From: Ixodes scapularis
Taxonomy: Eukaryota > Arthropoda > Arachnida > Ixodida > Ixodidae
Reading direction: 5' to 3'
Length of the DNA stretch: 64,000 bases
NCBI RefSeq assembly: GCF_016920785.2
Contig: NW_024609884.1
Location: 83,698,722-83,762,721 of the forward strand
Shown piece after piece: positions 35,301 to 47,300 of this stretch. The notes under the pieces are model-generated. The model made no database searches, was not told the DNA's origin, and saw only the letters and a program-made list of their open reading frames with translations. Position 1 is the stretch's first letter. The number at the start of each line of letters is the position of its first letter. The position numbers were made by a program, and so were the translations under genes.

Positions 35301-38300
35301 GTTTTTTTTTTTTGCCGTCTTTTGCAAGTTGTAGGGCTTCTCCGCTGCTCTTTTTGACCTCCTTGGAGCACTTGCGCGCGGCGCGCGACCCCCCGTAACC
35401 AAACTGCGCTGTGCAAAAAAAAAAAAGAAAGCTTATTTTTGTTTTTGTTTTTTCTTAGTTCCGCGGGTTTTCTTTTCTTTTTTTTTTCTTTTTGCCGTCT
35501 TTCGCAAGCTTCTCCGCTTCTCTTACCTCCTTGGCGCGGCAGCGCGCGAACCCAAAGTCCAGACTGCGCTGTGCAAAAATAAAAAAAGCTCCTATCCATG
35601 TTTTTTTTCTTGCTTCCGTTGTATCTTTGCGAATTTTTTAACGCCTTTTGCAAGCCGTTTTGTTCGCCTACGCTGCCCATGCATTCGCGACCTCGCTGCA
35701 CCAGGATAGAAAAGTGCGTTCATTTCGCGCGCGTGGGGGGAGGGGGTCAAAATTTTGACATCCGAGTTGGGGGTGCGTTTATTACGCGAGTGAAAAAAAA
35801 AAAGTCTAAATTTCGAGAGCAGACTTCGGGGGTGCGTTCATTACGTGAGTGCGTTCATTGTGCGAGTAAATACGGTAAATATCTCGTACATGACTGGCTG
35901 GAGCTCAAATCTGCTCCGAGCAGTGGGGTGTTGGAAGCATTGAACTGTCGCTGAAAATGCCAACCTGTTTCAGACCACTCGGAGGACATTGTGACCCTGG
36001 TATTCCAGTACTTGAACATGCTTCGCAAGGAAGGCCCCCAGGAGTGGGTCTTTAAGGAGCTGCAGGACCAGTCGCGCATGGCCTTTCGCTTCAAGGGCAA
36101 GGACACTCCCCAGGGCTATGCTCGTGACTTGGCCAGCCTGGTGCACGTGAGTGGCTCGTGGTGCGAGCTATGTTCCGTTTCACACCTAGTCTGAGCACAG
36201 CTGACAGTGCGATTCAATGGATCAAGCAGCGCCAAACGCATCCTGACGGCACTCGTCAGCATCTTTATGCTCTTGCTATCAGCGGCTAAGCCAATCACGC
36301 AAAGAAAAAAGCGCAGCATCACCGGTGACAGGAAATTCACAAAGATGGCGAGCGCCGTGATGATGCACTTTTGGTGCTGCTTGCTCAGCTCCGTTGGGTC
36401 GTAGCGTCGGCTGCGCTCGGACTTCTAACCATCCGCAGAGGGCTGTCTGAGGCTGCCTGGAGCTCTCCGACTCTCTTCGTGCAGCTCTTCCCGATGGAGG
36501 ACGTGTTGGCGGGACCCTACCTGCTCGAGGACTACCGGCCCGACCTGATCGAAGACCTACTGGGCTACCTGCGACCAGACAACGTCCGGTGAGTGACGCT
36601 CGAGTCACCGTGCTCGCTTTGTACTTTTATCGGGGTAATTTGTTAGTTTATTGCGACCACATGCTTTTGTGTGATTTATGTTTGGGACATGTGCCTTTGC
36701 CAGGAACGTAGACTGGGGGACGTGGTTCCCGCTGCTCCTTAGTAGCTTTGTGCAATGTCCGGACAATGCTGGAATGGCAATGATAGCGGTGTGGATGTCT
36801 CTGAAGAAAGATGAGTGTCAATTTTAATGCAAATTTTTTTTTTTTTTTTGGGGGGGGGGGTCAGTAATGTTTGTTGGAAAATAAGCTAACAACAGACACT
36901 ACTACGTTTTCATTCCATCCCCTGAGGCCTCAAGGGGAGTTTAGTGGTCTGCTACCTTTGTTGTAACATTGACAAAGTGCTTACCGGGAGTTTATGGGAT
37001 TGGAGATTGTTGTTGAGTGCCGCAGAACCATACTAATAATGAATTTAATGTGTCACGTGACGTTCGTGGCATCCGCACCAGGTAAGAACCGGTGGCCGCG
37101 TCCATTCTCCATGACCTCTGGCATGTGCACATTGGGTCCCGGCACGTGCCTCAGGTGCACTGCTGCAGTAGCTTCAATTAATTTACCTGCATTTCCTGCA
37201 TCGATGCAGGTAAATGAATCGAAGCTACTGTACGTCAAGCAAGTTGTCTGTTCTTTGCACAAAGGTGCTGTGACATCACTGTACGTCTGCAATAAACAGT
37301 CAATGTAATGAACCGGCATTTTATAAATGGTGGCACATGTGTGCTATCAGAAGAAAGCTCAAAGTGTGATGCAATAACTATGCCAAATATAATCAGTTCC
37401 ATAATGTTGTTCCCTGCCTCAGTATACAAAATAGGAACACTAATTGATAAAATGAAGAAAAAAAAAATTGTCGCAGTGGAGGACAATGACACAACGCCTT
37501 TGCTATTAAACATGCAGCTGGAATTATTAGCCCTATACTATCAAGTGTAGCAAATAATATGTTATCAAGTGGTATTTTTCCTAACAGCTTGAAGTTAGCT
37601 AAAGACCCTCATTTTTAAGGGCACTAGTCATACAAATCTTGGAAATTACAGGCCAATTTCTGACTTGACAGTTTGTTCTACAATATTTGAGAGCATGAAA
37701 GAACTGCGTGGAAAGTTTTGTTTATGAAGCACAAAGGTATATCAATTCTGCGCTATACGGGTTCTAAAAAGAAAAATCAATGGAGCAAGCTTTACAAGAA
37801 AATAAAGACAAATTGGTTGCAAATATCGAAGATAAAGTAATTACACTAGGCCTGTTTTTAGACATCAGGAGAGCATTCAATGCCGTTCAACACAATATTT
37901 TTATAAAAAAAACTAGAGCATTACGGCATTCTCAGTGTTGCACTCTCATCAGTTGAATTGTTTGCAATACATTACGATTGGCCACCCATAGTTCATGACT
38001 GGTTAAGAGTTCAGGGGAAATTACACCCACCCCTTTCCACTTTAGCAAAGCGAACGCTGGAAAGGAGGTGGCCTCCTTTCTGGCATTCGCTCTGCTGAAG
38101 TGGAAAGGGGTGAGTGGAATTTCCCCTGAATTCCTAACCTATCACAAACTACAGTGTCAAATAAGTTGGAAACACAGCATGGCATCCCACAAAGTTCTAT
38201 TTTAGGCCCATTACTTTTTCTAATTTATATTGCGAGCGTTCCAGGTTCCCCAGAGTTAATAATATTTGTGGACAACACCAATATCTTTTTTAGTGGAGCA

Positions 38301-41300
38301 ACACTGGAATGTCTGCAGGATAAAGCAAACACTTATCTTGTTAAGCTTTCTAAATGACCGCAGTTTAACAGACTACAATTAAACAGATGTAAAACAAAGT
38401 ACCATATTTTCCAGTGTATAGGTTGCATTTTTTCCCCTCAAATTTTCATTGATGTGTCTTATACAATGGTGCGATTTATATGCATTGTTTGTTTTCTTTA
38501 CGTAGGAACCATAACTGCACAAATTTGCTGCAGGACTAATCTTTCTCGTTCAATTTGTTGACGAGAACATTGAAACTGGCTCCCGCTTCAGCATATATCA
38601 TGATCATAATACACATATACAGACAGGTACATGAATACAGTTTTGCCATGCCGACCATACAAATTATTTTTTATGGCCAGTATTTTGTGAAAATGGCCAT
38701 TCATACAGGAGTGTGACTTATAGATTGGAAAATACAATATGCAATTTTTAAACCAGCAACAAAACATTTACGAAAAATCTCTATATTATATTTGAAAACA
38801 AAATATTAGAACAGGTAACAGAGCAAAAGTTATTAGGCATATGGTTTAATCGAAAGTTGAAATGGAATACACATGTCAATATATATAAGGGGAAATTATC
38901 CCGAGTTGGGGGCAGTATTTATAAAGTAGCAAGCCTTGTTCCCAGGTGGCTTATTGAAACACTCTATTACTCCCTATTTTTCTCAAAAGTGTTATGGAAT
39001 TTTTATTTCAGGTGCATTGATAGTATCTAATTATAGACACATACTAACTCTACAAAGAAAAGTCCTATGACTACTTGACAATTATAGCGGGACCATAAGA
39101 GAACTGTGCTCCCAACCACTTTTTATCAGATATAGTATCTTGAATGCAAATCAGGTATCTTATATTTTGAATTTCTTCAATTTATTTATACATAAAAGAA
39201 AGTTCTATGTCACTGCCGGCAAACTAGAAACAACATCGTTGTACCTGTTGCATCGTGTTACCTGAAGCATTCAAACTAATTACGAAATCCAGAGTTCAAA
39301 ACATCAAATAATTAACTTAATAATTAACACACCCGACATAAACTATACACAATAATACCTAATATTTAAAAAATGCACTACATCACTGGTAAGTAGTGAT
39401 ATGAAATTTCAATGACATTCGCTTTATATTGTATTAGGAAACAAAAATATTTATGAAGTTTTTGTTTACATACTGTTTGTGAATTGGCTCCTTGCATGTT
39501 CATTTCCACATTTTGCAAGATTAATTTTTTTAATCATTATATCTTATTTACGTACATATTTCTATGGTATCGCAAAAATTTCAATTATTCCATATATGCT
39601 CGAAACTTCCAGCTGTTTGTATTTTTTTCGCCATTTACGTCTTTATGTGAACTATAAAGGCTAATTCACATACCAACTTATTGTGAAACAGAGTATAACT
39701 CGGTCATCTGCAAACGCACCCAACCTTGACTTCCGCAAGTTTTTAAAATCAATAGACTTTCTCCTTCTAGGACACCCTATACATACATTTTATCTCGCAA
39801 ACACCGCAAAACGTTGGCTCTGGTGAAATGCAGTTCCAAGGCCAGCTCATAGGTGGCACCAGCATGCCGGTGTGTTTTCTTGTCGTAGGGGATTGCAAGA
39901 TCTCGTTTATAAGTGAATGCAAATGTGTGAACGGGCCTTTAGCCCTCCATTGTATCTGCTGCGCCGAATGTGCAACAAACCGGTACGTGAAGAACGGCAG
40001 TCGGTGAGAGCGGGTGGGTGCGCTGTTGTTTGCAGGATTGCCCTTGTGGCCAAGCGCTTTGCGGGTCAGACGGACTCGGTGGAGAAGTGGTACGGTACCA
40101 TGTACAAGCTGGAGCCCATTGCGGAGACGGTGCTGCAGGTAGCGTAGCCGGTGCGGCGTGCCCCTCCCCTTGCCCGTCCGCTCACTCACTGTTTCTCTCC
40201 GGCAGAAATGGAGGGAAGCTGGCACCCATGAGAACCTGCGCTTGCCTCCTCGCAACGAGTTCATTCCAAACAACTTCGACGCCTGTGCCCGCGAGCCCGA
40301 GGTGGGTATGATGCGTGGAAGAGAGAATTTTTTGCAACATACGTTGCAAAACCAACTCTCTCTAGAGACGTCTTAAAACAGAAGCACGTTTTGGAATTGC
40401 TCCTACCTCAAATTGTGTCTCATGACGTCAATTATGCACTAAGAAATAATTTTTCTTCAGATATAGTTTGTTGTGACATACATGTCCTACCAAGTACATA
40501 AGAAAAGCAAAAAACTTACTTTGATAGTTTGCATAAAGCCGACGGACGCAGAGTATGTCATGTGATTGTGTCAACCTGTTTGGTTCTGTTGCGTCTGCTT
40601 TGACAGTTTGGCTTTTTGGCAATCTGTTATAAAATAGAACATGAACGCACGACAGATTTTGCATCGTCGGCTTTATGCAAAGTATCAAAGTAAGTTATAA
40701 CTTTTACAGCGGAGCTGTTAAGGGCTAGCTTCCCGAGGATCGTGTCCCCCGCAAAGAAATGTCGACGGAAAACTCTGGACGGCTACCGCCATCTATGAGC
40801 GACGGCGGGAACCAGACAACCGGCTTGCCGGCCTCGCTCATAGATGGTGACAACCTCTCCAGCCTTTCCACTCTAATTTTCACCAGAGTGGAAAGGCTGA
40901 ATTTCTCTAGGCGTCGTCCTAGACGTTGTCCTTGAGTTTGTCCTAGAAGTCGTCCTTGAGGTCGTCTTTGAGGTTATCCGAGAGGTTGGTTGTCCTTGAG
41001 GCCGTCCTAGAAGTTATCCTTGTCGTCCTTGAGGTCGTCATAGATGTTGTCCTCGAGGCCGTCCTTGAGGTTGTCTTTGATGTCGTCCTAGACTTCATCC
41101 CTGAGGTCTTCCTAGGCGTCGTCCTAGAAGTCGTCCTTGAGGTCGTCCTAGAAGTCGTCCTTGAGGTCGTCATAGACGTTGTCCTTGAGGTCGTCCTAGA
41201 AGTTGTCCTTGAGGTTGACCTTGAGGTTGTCTTTGATGTTGCTCAGACTTCATCCCTGAGGTCTTCCTAGGTGTCGTCCTAGAAGTCGTCCTTGAGGTCG

Positions 41301-44300
41301 TCCTAGACGTCGTCCTTTAGGCGTCGTCCTTGAGGTCGTCCTTCATAGTACAGCTTCACTGGTCTTCCTTCTTCACCAGAGTGGAAAGGCTGGAAGTTTT
41401 TTTCTCTCATTCTTATTACGCTTGCGGGTGATTATATTGAGACCTTTGTAACCTATCGTCTTCCTAGGCGCCATGTTTTGCGGTCACTTGAGTATGTATA
41501 TAGCTACTAAAATGATGACTTTCTAAGTCGCTCCGGTAGGGCAAGGGTAGAGCATCGGACTAATAAGCGAGAGTTAGTTGGTTCGATTCCCGCAATGGAC
41601 AATGTGGTTTTGCAAGGAAATCTGCCTGTGTCGCCTTTTTTTTTTTGTTACTGTATTTTCCGGACTAAATCTGCACCTGGTGCAGGGACAAATTTCATTT
41701 GAAGAAAAAAGTTTTTCTTTAGGTAGTTAGCACCCGACGCATAGTCCGCACCTTGTGCATAGTCCACACGTAAGAAGCCTCATACACAGTACACCTCGGG
41801 AAATGCCTGCTTTGTTGTCTCCCAAAGAAGCTGGTATTCTACATAGATCATCTGTAACATACTGTGTCATTCACAAAATCTGCCAAGTTTTGTCAGAATG
41901 AACAATCTAGAAAAAGCAAATCCTTGTATAGTATGCACCTTTAGATATTCTGCACTACACAAAATTTCAAATTTTAAACATGTATGGTTAGTCCAGAAAA
42001 AGTGGTTCAACCTTTCGTGATTCCCTAGACTTGAAACCAGCCCTAAAATTGAGTTAAAATGATGTTGCTCTCAATAACACAGAGCCTAAAAGTCTGAAGT
42101 AACTCGTTTGGACTGGTGGTGCTGTTTTTTTGGAGGTAGTCAAAACAAGCTAACTGTTTGATGTTTCTTATTAAAATTTTAGATTTTACTTTTGTTACAG
42201 CATCATGTTGCCGAAAATGAATGGAGCATGCACGCTTTTGTGGCGGGGGCGACTTTGGCGCCGGGAAAGGGAGAGTACAGCAGTGACACCCTCACCCTTT
42301 CGCTGATAATAGTCGCGGTTGAGGCTCAGCGCGTTCGGCCAATCACGATTGCACTGGGGGTCATGTGATCACGCTCCTCGCCGCTCCACTTTTCAGCCGG
42401 GAAGGTCAATAGCACTCCTTTATTTTCTTCAGTATTGTCCAGACTACCTGAAATGGAATGTATCAGGAAGGGTGTTAGATTGGGGTTATTATTCCACCAG
42501 CATCTTTACTGTAAGAAGTGAAATTTTATGTGGACTCAATCTTTCTGTGGAAGTTGGACCTGGCGACTCTTTCTCATCGCGGGTACGAGAGGGGAAGCCT
42601 TAAGGTTATCTGCTTGCAGAGCCAGCCGCTGCCGACCATCATCAAGAACACGGAGTCGACCCGGGTGTGGTTTGTGCAGGACCAGGAGTACAACCTGCCC
42701 AAGGCAGTGCTCCACTTTGAGTTCAAGAGGCAAGTGGGCTGCCGCACACTGCACGTCGTGCGGCGCATTTTGGTTCGTTTAAAGGGGCACTAAACCACTT
42801 TCTGCAGTAGTCTATTTCTAAGCATTCTAAAGAACCAAACATTACATTCGTGCGTGGCCAATTTCTCTATTAAAATTAGTATCAAGGATTGATTACCTTA
42901 GAACTATCGCTGACACCGTATGGAGCCATCGGATGAGGAGAGGCAGAGGAATAGCCTTTCTCCTCATCCGATGGCACCATCCGGTCTCTCCGATTGATCC
43001 GAGGTAATCAATTTTTGACGCCGATTTTAATGGAGAAATATTTCACGCATATGCATGTAGTGTTTGGTTCTTCAAGAGCCCATAGATTGAGTTATGACCA
43101 GAAATAGACTGTTGCACATAGTGGTTTAATGCCCTTAAGGTCAAAAGCCATTTCCACAAGTGGAACCACGTGTGATGGCGATGCGCAAAGGTGGCAGGCA
43201 AGGACAGAGACAGGCAGGGACAAGCAAACGGGGAAAGGCGTTCGGAATTACAGAAATTATCGAAAATGAGAGCTAAAATTCTCTATCGAAATACACCTGG
43301 GAAAAGTATTGCATTACATATCAAATAAAGATTTGCAAAATAAACGAAAAAGTATACTTGGGGAGTTAAAATACACAAATACATTATTAATAATGGCTGA
43401 AATTAGATTAGTATTGAACTAATTTGGAAAGTTTTGACGGAATTTTAAACTGATCTTGCAGGTCTTATAACTCCATTATAAATTAACATAGTTCATACTA
43501 TTAACATAAAATTGTTATAGGGGAGGCTATGCAGAAGAAATTTAACCCCAAAAGTGACATCATGAGTGTGGGTGGCCATGTGATCATGCGGCGTGGCAAA
43601 TTTGGACGTTGGATAGTTTTCCAAAACAGTTTCAGTTCAGTAATCCTCTTGACCTTTGTGATAATAATAATAAAAAATCTTTATTTGCTTAGGAGAGCCA
43701 CGGCACTGCAGATGTTATGCCCATGAGTGTTCCCAGTCTGTGCTTCAATATAACCTGCCTGCTCTGCTTGATCACTTTTGTCCAGTGCAGCTCCACGTCG
43801 TAATGTTTGTGTTGTTGTTTCCTTTGCAGCCCAGTTGCCTATCAGGACCCTCATTATACCAACATGACGCACATGTTTGTGCGCTTGTTCACTGACGCCC
43901 TGAACGAGTACGCCTATGCAGCCATGCAGGCGGGACTCAACTACACTCTAGACAACACAATCTACGGCATTGTGGTGCGTTCGCTTTGAAATTATGGCTG
44001 ATATTGCTCCGAGTTTACTATGTAGAGTTGATATAATGAATCTGTCGGGAAGGGTCCGCCATCTTCTCATGCATTTTGGCTGCCTCGGAACACTCAGGAC
44101 GCTGGAGCATAGAGGCAGACGTCAGTGGTCCTGGTGGGCCCAAATTGCTGGCGCGGTTTTGAAAAACGCAAAGAAGCAGGAAATTACTACTTGCAAGGTC
44201 GCTACTTTGTCTTTCTTAGTTTTATTTTGAAAAATAAAATACCGCCGTCCTGCATCAAGAAAAATCTTGGCAAAGATTTTTAAGGCTAATAAGGCCTCGA

Positions 44301-47300
44301 GCTGTTTGTGGGCACATTAAGCAGAATAAATAAATAAATAAAGGCGCCTTGCTCAGGAACTGGGGTTTGACTGTGACCCGAAGCCCTGAGCTTGCCTTAA
44401 TCCCTCGTATGAAAGTAATAGGTTATTATAATTTGAGAGAGCATTTCAATCATTGCATTATTTTGCAAATAATTTTAATAATAAAAAAAAATTAAACTTG
44501 TCTCTTATCATTTTGATAGACCCGAAGAGCACAGTCTGGGGTGCATGCATTATGTGTGTGATTTGTTATACTTGGTTACGTAATGCTTGGGGTGTTTTAA
44601 GATGCGTTGCGAGCTTGACACGCTCATGTACTTCCCGGGGTTATGAAAATGATTGGAACAAGTTTTAGTTTATTCTTGAAGCCTGACGTCGTGAGATCAC
44701 TTGGGGAGAGGAGCTATGCCTCGTCATTTGGAAGCATGGTGTAAGATATATGTAGGTGTGGACACCACGCACATCGCAGTGTCCATATAAAGTCTTCTCC
44801 TCGCCTTGGTTGCAAGCGGTGCCACCAGATGACTCTGCAGGCCCGGTTTCCCATGCTTCTCCACGGGAGACAGGCTTGTTTTTAAAATTGTTTTTTGGGT
44901 GTGCCACTTTGTGTAGAACACATGGCGTAGACACAGCTTCATCATTGACTCTAGTTTCGTGCCTCAACGGCAGTGAGAACAGTTTTATAAATGCATTGAA
45001 GTGCAGAGATCCCAGGCACTGTGTTCAAGCCAGCATCCATTTGGATCTGAGCAGACGGTCCGAGGGGCATGCGCATGTGCCAGGCTGCCATGGCAATGAG
45101 ACACTTTTTTTTATTTGTCTCTTTTCTTCAGTTGCGCCGTCTGACTGGCAGAGATGCTGTCGAAATAGGCTATTCGGGGCGTGCGCCAATAGGACTTTAT
45201 ATGGTTGATCGCGTCGCAGCGTTCGCCCTGCTTCGTATCCTCACCTAAAAAGTATCTTACACCATGTTGCAAGCCAGCAGCGCATGCTGACAGTAGCCTA
45301 TCGTCGCAAGCTTCCTTGAGTTATACTTAGTCCAGCTGCTTGTGCTCCCATTCGCTGCTTCCTGTTGCTGAGCAAAGCTGTCGGGTTGTGGATTGTACGG
45401 TGGGAAGTTAGATTCCGCCTCCGCTGCTCGGTTAATCTTGCTAATTATGACTACGTATGATTGATTATGGCTAAGTATGGTTCTATTAACTTTGTATGAT
45501 GTAGGAAATTGCGTACCGCCCGCCGATTTGCCATTTCCCACGTGGTCCGTCAACAACACAAGTCCAGCCGAGTTCTTTCACAGGAGCGGGATTCCACTCC
45601 CCTTTTATTGGTACATAAAACACAACGCTCAAAAACACTCAATCTAACATCCAAAGACATGCGACATTACACTAATATTCACACTCGCCTCTTAAGTCGA
45701 AGCTAAACACAAAGAGGGCCCCAGGCCTCGTGTCCCGCGATTACCCTAGATCCGGTCGCACACACCTGCCTGTTTTCGGTGCCGTCCGGAGTCCTAAGAG
45801 AGTTTTCCCTCCCGGTCCCCCCGACTATATCGTTCGATGGGCGAGGAGCTTTCGCCCTGGGGCGCCTGCAGCGCCATCCAGTGGCTAGGAGAGAAAGCGG
45901 CACGTCGGGAGCCGAATTCGAGATCCCAACCGACTTCGCGGCGACACGACCATGTGATTGTGTCTGAGGCGAGGCAACTGCATAGCCACCTCGCGGCAAC
46001 AGTGCCAGAGTGGTTTGATGGGCGCCCTCGTGAATGCACGGAGCGCCATAATGCTCATGCATTGCCTGCTATGGGCTTTGTACACTTTTTAGATGCCTTG
46101 ACCCGTGTGTAACAGCTTTGTGTTGTACACTCGAGCATAATGCTTTTGGCACGAAACCCAGCCCGTAAGCACATTCTGGGTCAAAACTAAGTTGATAAGC
46201 GCCCAAACATTTGAACGCATCACGGCGAAACGAGCATACCTAACCTATCGTCTACTTTCTTTTTCTACTTTTCTGTCACTCTCTTCCTCTTCCTTTCCTC
46301 TGTGTACCACCGATGTCAACGCCCACAACTTGCTGTGCTTCTTTTCCGTCTTTATCCTCCGAGAAGTTTTGCGATTTAGAGTGATGTGCTATATGTTTGT
46401 TGCTATGGGCTGATCTATTCGCACTATAAATTTTTTTAAATATGTTCCAGGTCGCGAAATTTGGAAAAATTAGGTCCTTGAGAAAATTCAGTAATTTCCA
46501 CTATATTGCCTGTGTGGCGCGCAACAAGAGTGGTGGTGTGTGTCAAATCCATTGCAGCTCAGCATCAAAGGCTACAACGACAAGCAGCACGTGCTACTCT
46601 CCAAGATCATGGACAAGATGACCAACTTCACTGTCGACCAGCAGCGCTTCGACATTCTCAAAGAAGCAGTGAGTCATTCTGGTCATGGACTGGCCCCAGC
46701 GGTCTCGAGAAAAGTCGAGGGATACTAACGAGACAAACACGACCGGCGTTTTAGAGAAGGCTCAAGATTTATTCTCGTGTAATTCACTCTCCGCGCAGTA
46801 CATTCGGGGCCTGAAGAATTTCAACGCCGAGCCGCCGCACCAGCACGCCGTGTATTACACATACATGCTCTTGGCACAGAAAGTGTGGTCCCACGGCGAG
46901 ATGCTCGAGGCCACGGAAGGCGAGTCGCCTCGTCTGCGTGATCTAGGCTGGTGTCTGAAGGCTCCTTCTTGTTGCAGAGCTGACGAGGGACCGGGTGCAG
47001 GAGATGATCCCCAAGCTGCTGTCACGCATGCACCTCGAGTGCCTGATCCATGGCAACGTGACCCGCCAGGTAGGGACTGCATTGCAGCTTGCCAGTGGGC
47101 CGGCAGGACAGTAGGACTGCTGCTGAGGAACCACCTCCGTGGGGTTGAGGTTCTGGTGTCGCCTCCGGAACGCAAGGTGCAGGGCTCGAACCCTGGTGGT
47201 CCCTTTCTCGGGCTTCACTCATTGCCTAAGCGTGACTTTAAAGGAGCACTAACACCTTTGAAGAATTTTTTTTTTTTTTTTTTTAATTTATTTTTAGCAG

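Larger units (their letters stand above)
33233..35973 (+). other. IDE intron 10, holds a hAT MITE and a tandem-repeat TIR element
   Basis: The intron contains the hAT-type MITE at 33572-33877 and the 34822-35876 element. No coding sequence is seen. Confidence 0.8.
37585..39300 (+). pseudogene. Non-LTR retrotransposon reverse transcriptase remnant
   Basis: Conserved pieces appear in order but with stops and shifts: LGNYRPISDL (RT block), LFLDIRRAFNAVQH (normally LDL.KAFD.V.H), QHGIPQSSILGPLLFLIY, FVDNTNIFFSG in place of the catalytic FADDTN, then LLGIWFNRKLKWNTHV. The order and motifs match CR1/Jockey-like elements. The catalytic Asp pair is lost (VDN), and two other elements have inserted into it. 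Confidence 0.7.
36589..40035 (+). other. IDE intron 12, holds a dead non-LTR retroelement
   Basis: The intron contains an RT remnant (about 37585-39300), a hairpin at 38001-38139, a TIR element at 38401-38738, and a small hairpin at 37168-37228 (GTAGCTTC...GAAGCTAC). The first kilobase has a T/G homopolymer run near 36,840. Confidence 0.75.
40302..42619 (+). other. IDE intron 14, holds MITE, minisatellite and tRNA-like sequence
   Basis: The features inside are the MITE at 40513-40696, a hairpin at 40860-40899, the minisatellite at 40909-41344 and a tRNA-like sequence at 41530-41600. No exon is seen. Confidence 0.75.

Noticed and set aside
40943..41270. Open frames of TTSR or DLKD repeats as a repetitive protein
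   Set aside because: They arise from the 12-bp minisatellite being a multiple of three; there is no start context or flanking coding sequence.
40909..41344. CRISPR array
   Set aside because: Units are contiguous 12-bp variants without unique spacers, in an animal intron.
41530..41600. Functional tRNA-Ile gene
   Set aside because: B box and anticodon loop are present but the acceptor and D stems do not pair; better explained as tRNA-derived repeat.
45520..46100. Solo LTR or retroviral fragment
   Set aside because: GC-rich and repeat-like, but no TG...CA ends, target duplication, primer-binding site or coding motif could be identified.
46920..46977. Treating this 58-bp stretch as coding (continuing exon 18)
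   Set aside because: Reading through shifts frame (58 is not a multiple of three) and destroys the ungapped match into LTRDRVQEMIPKLL.
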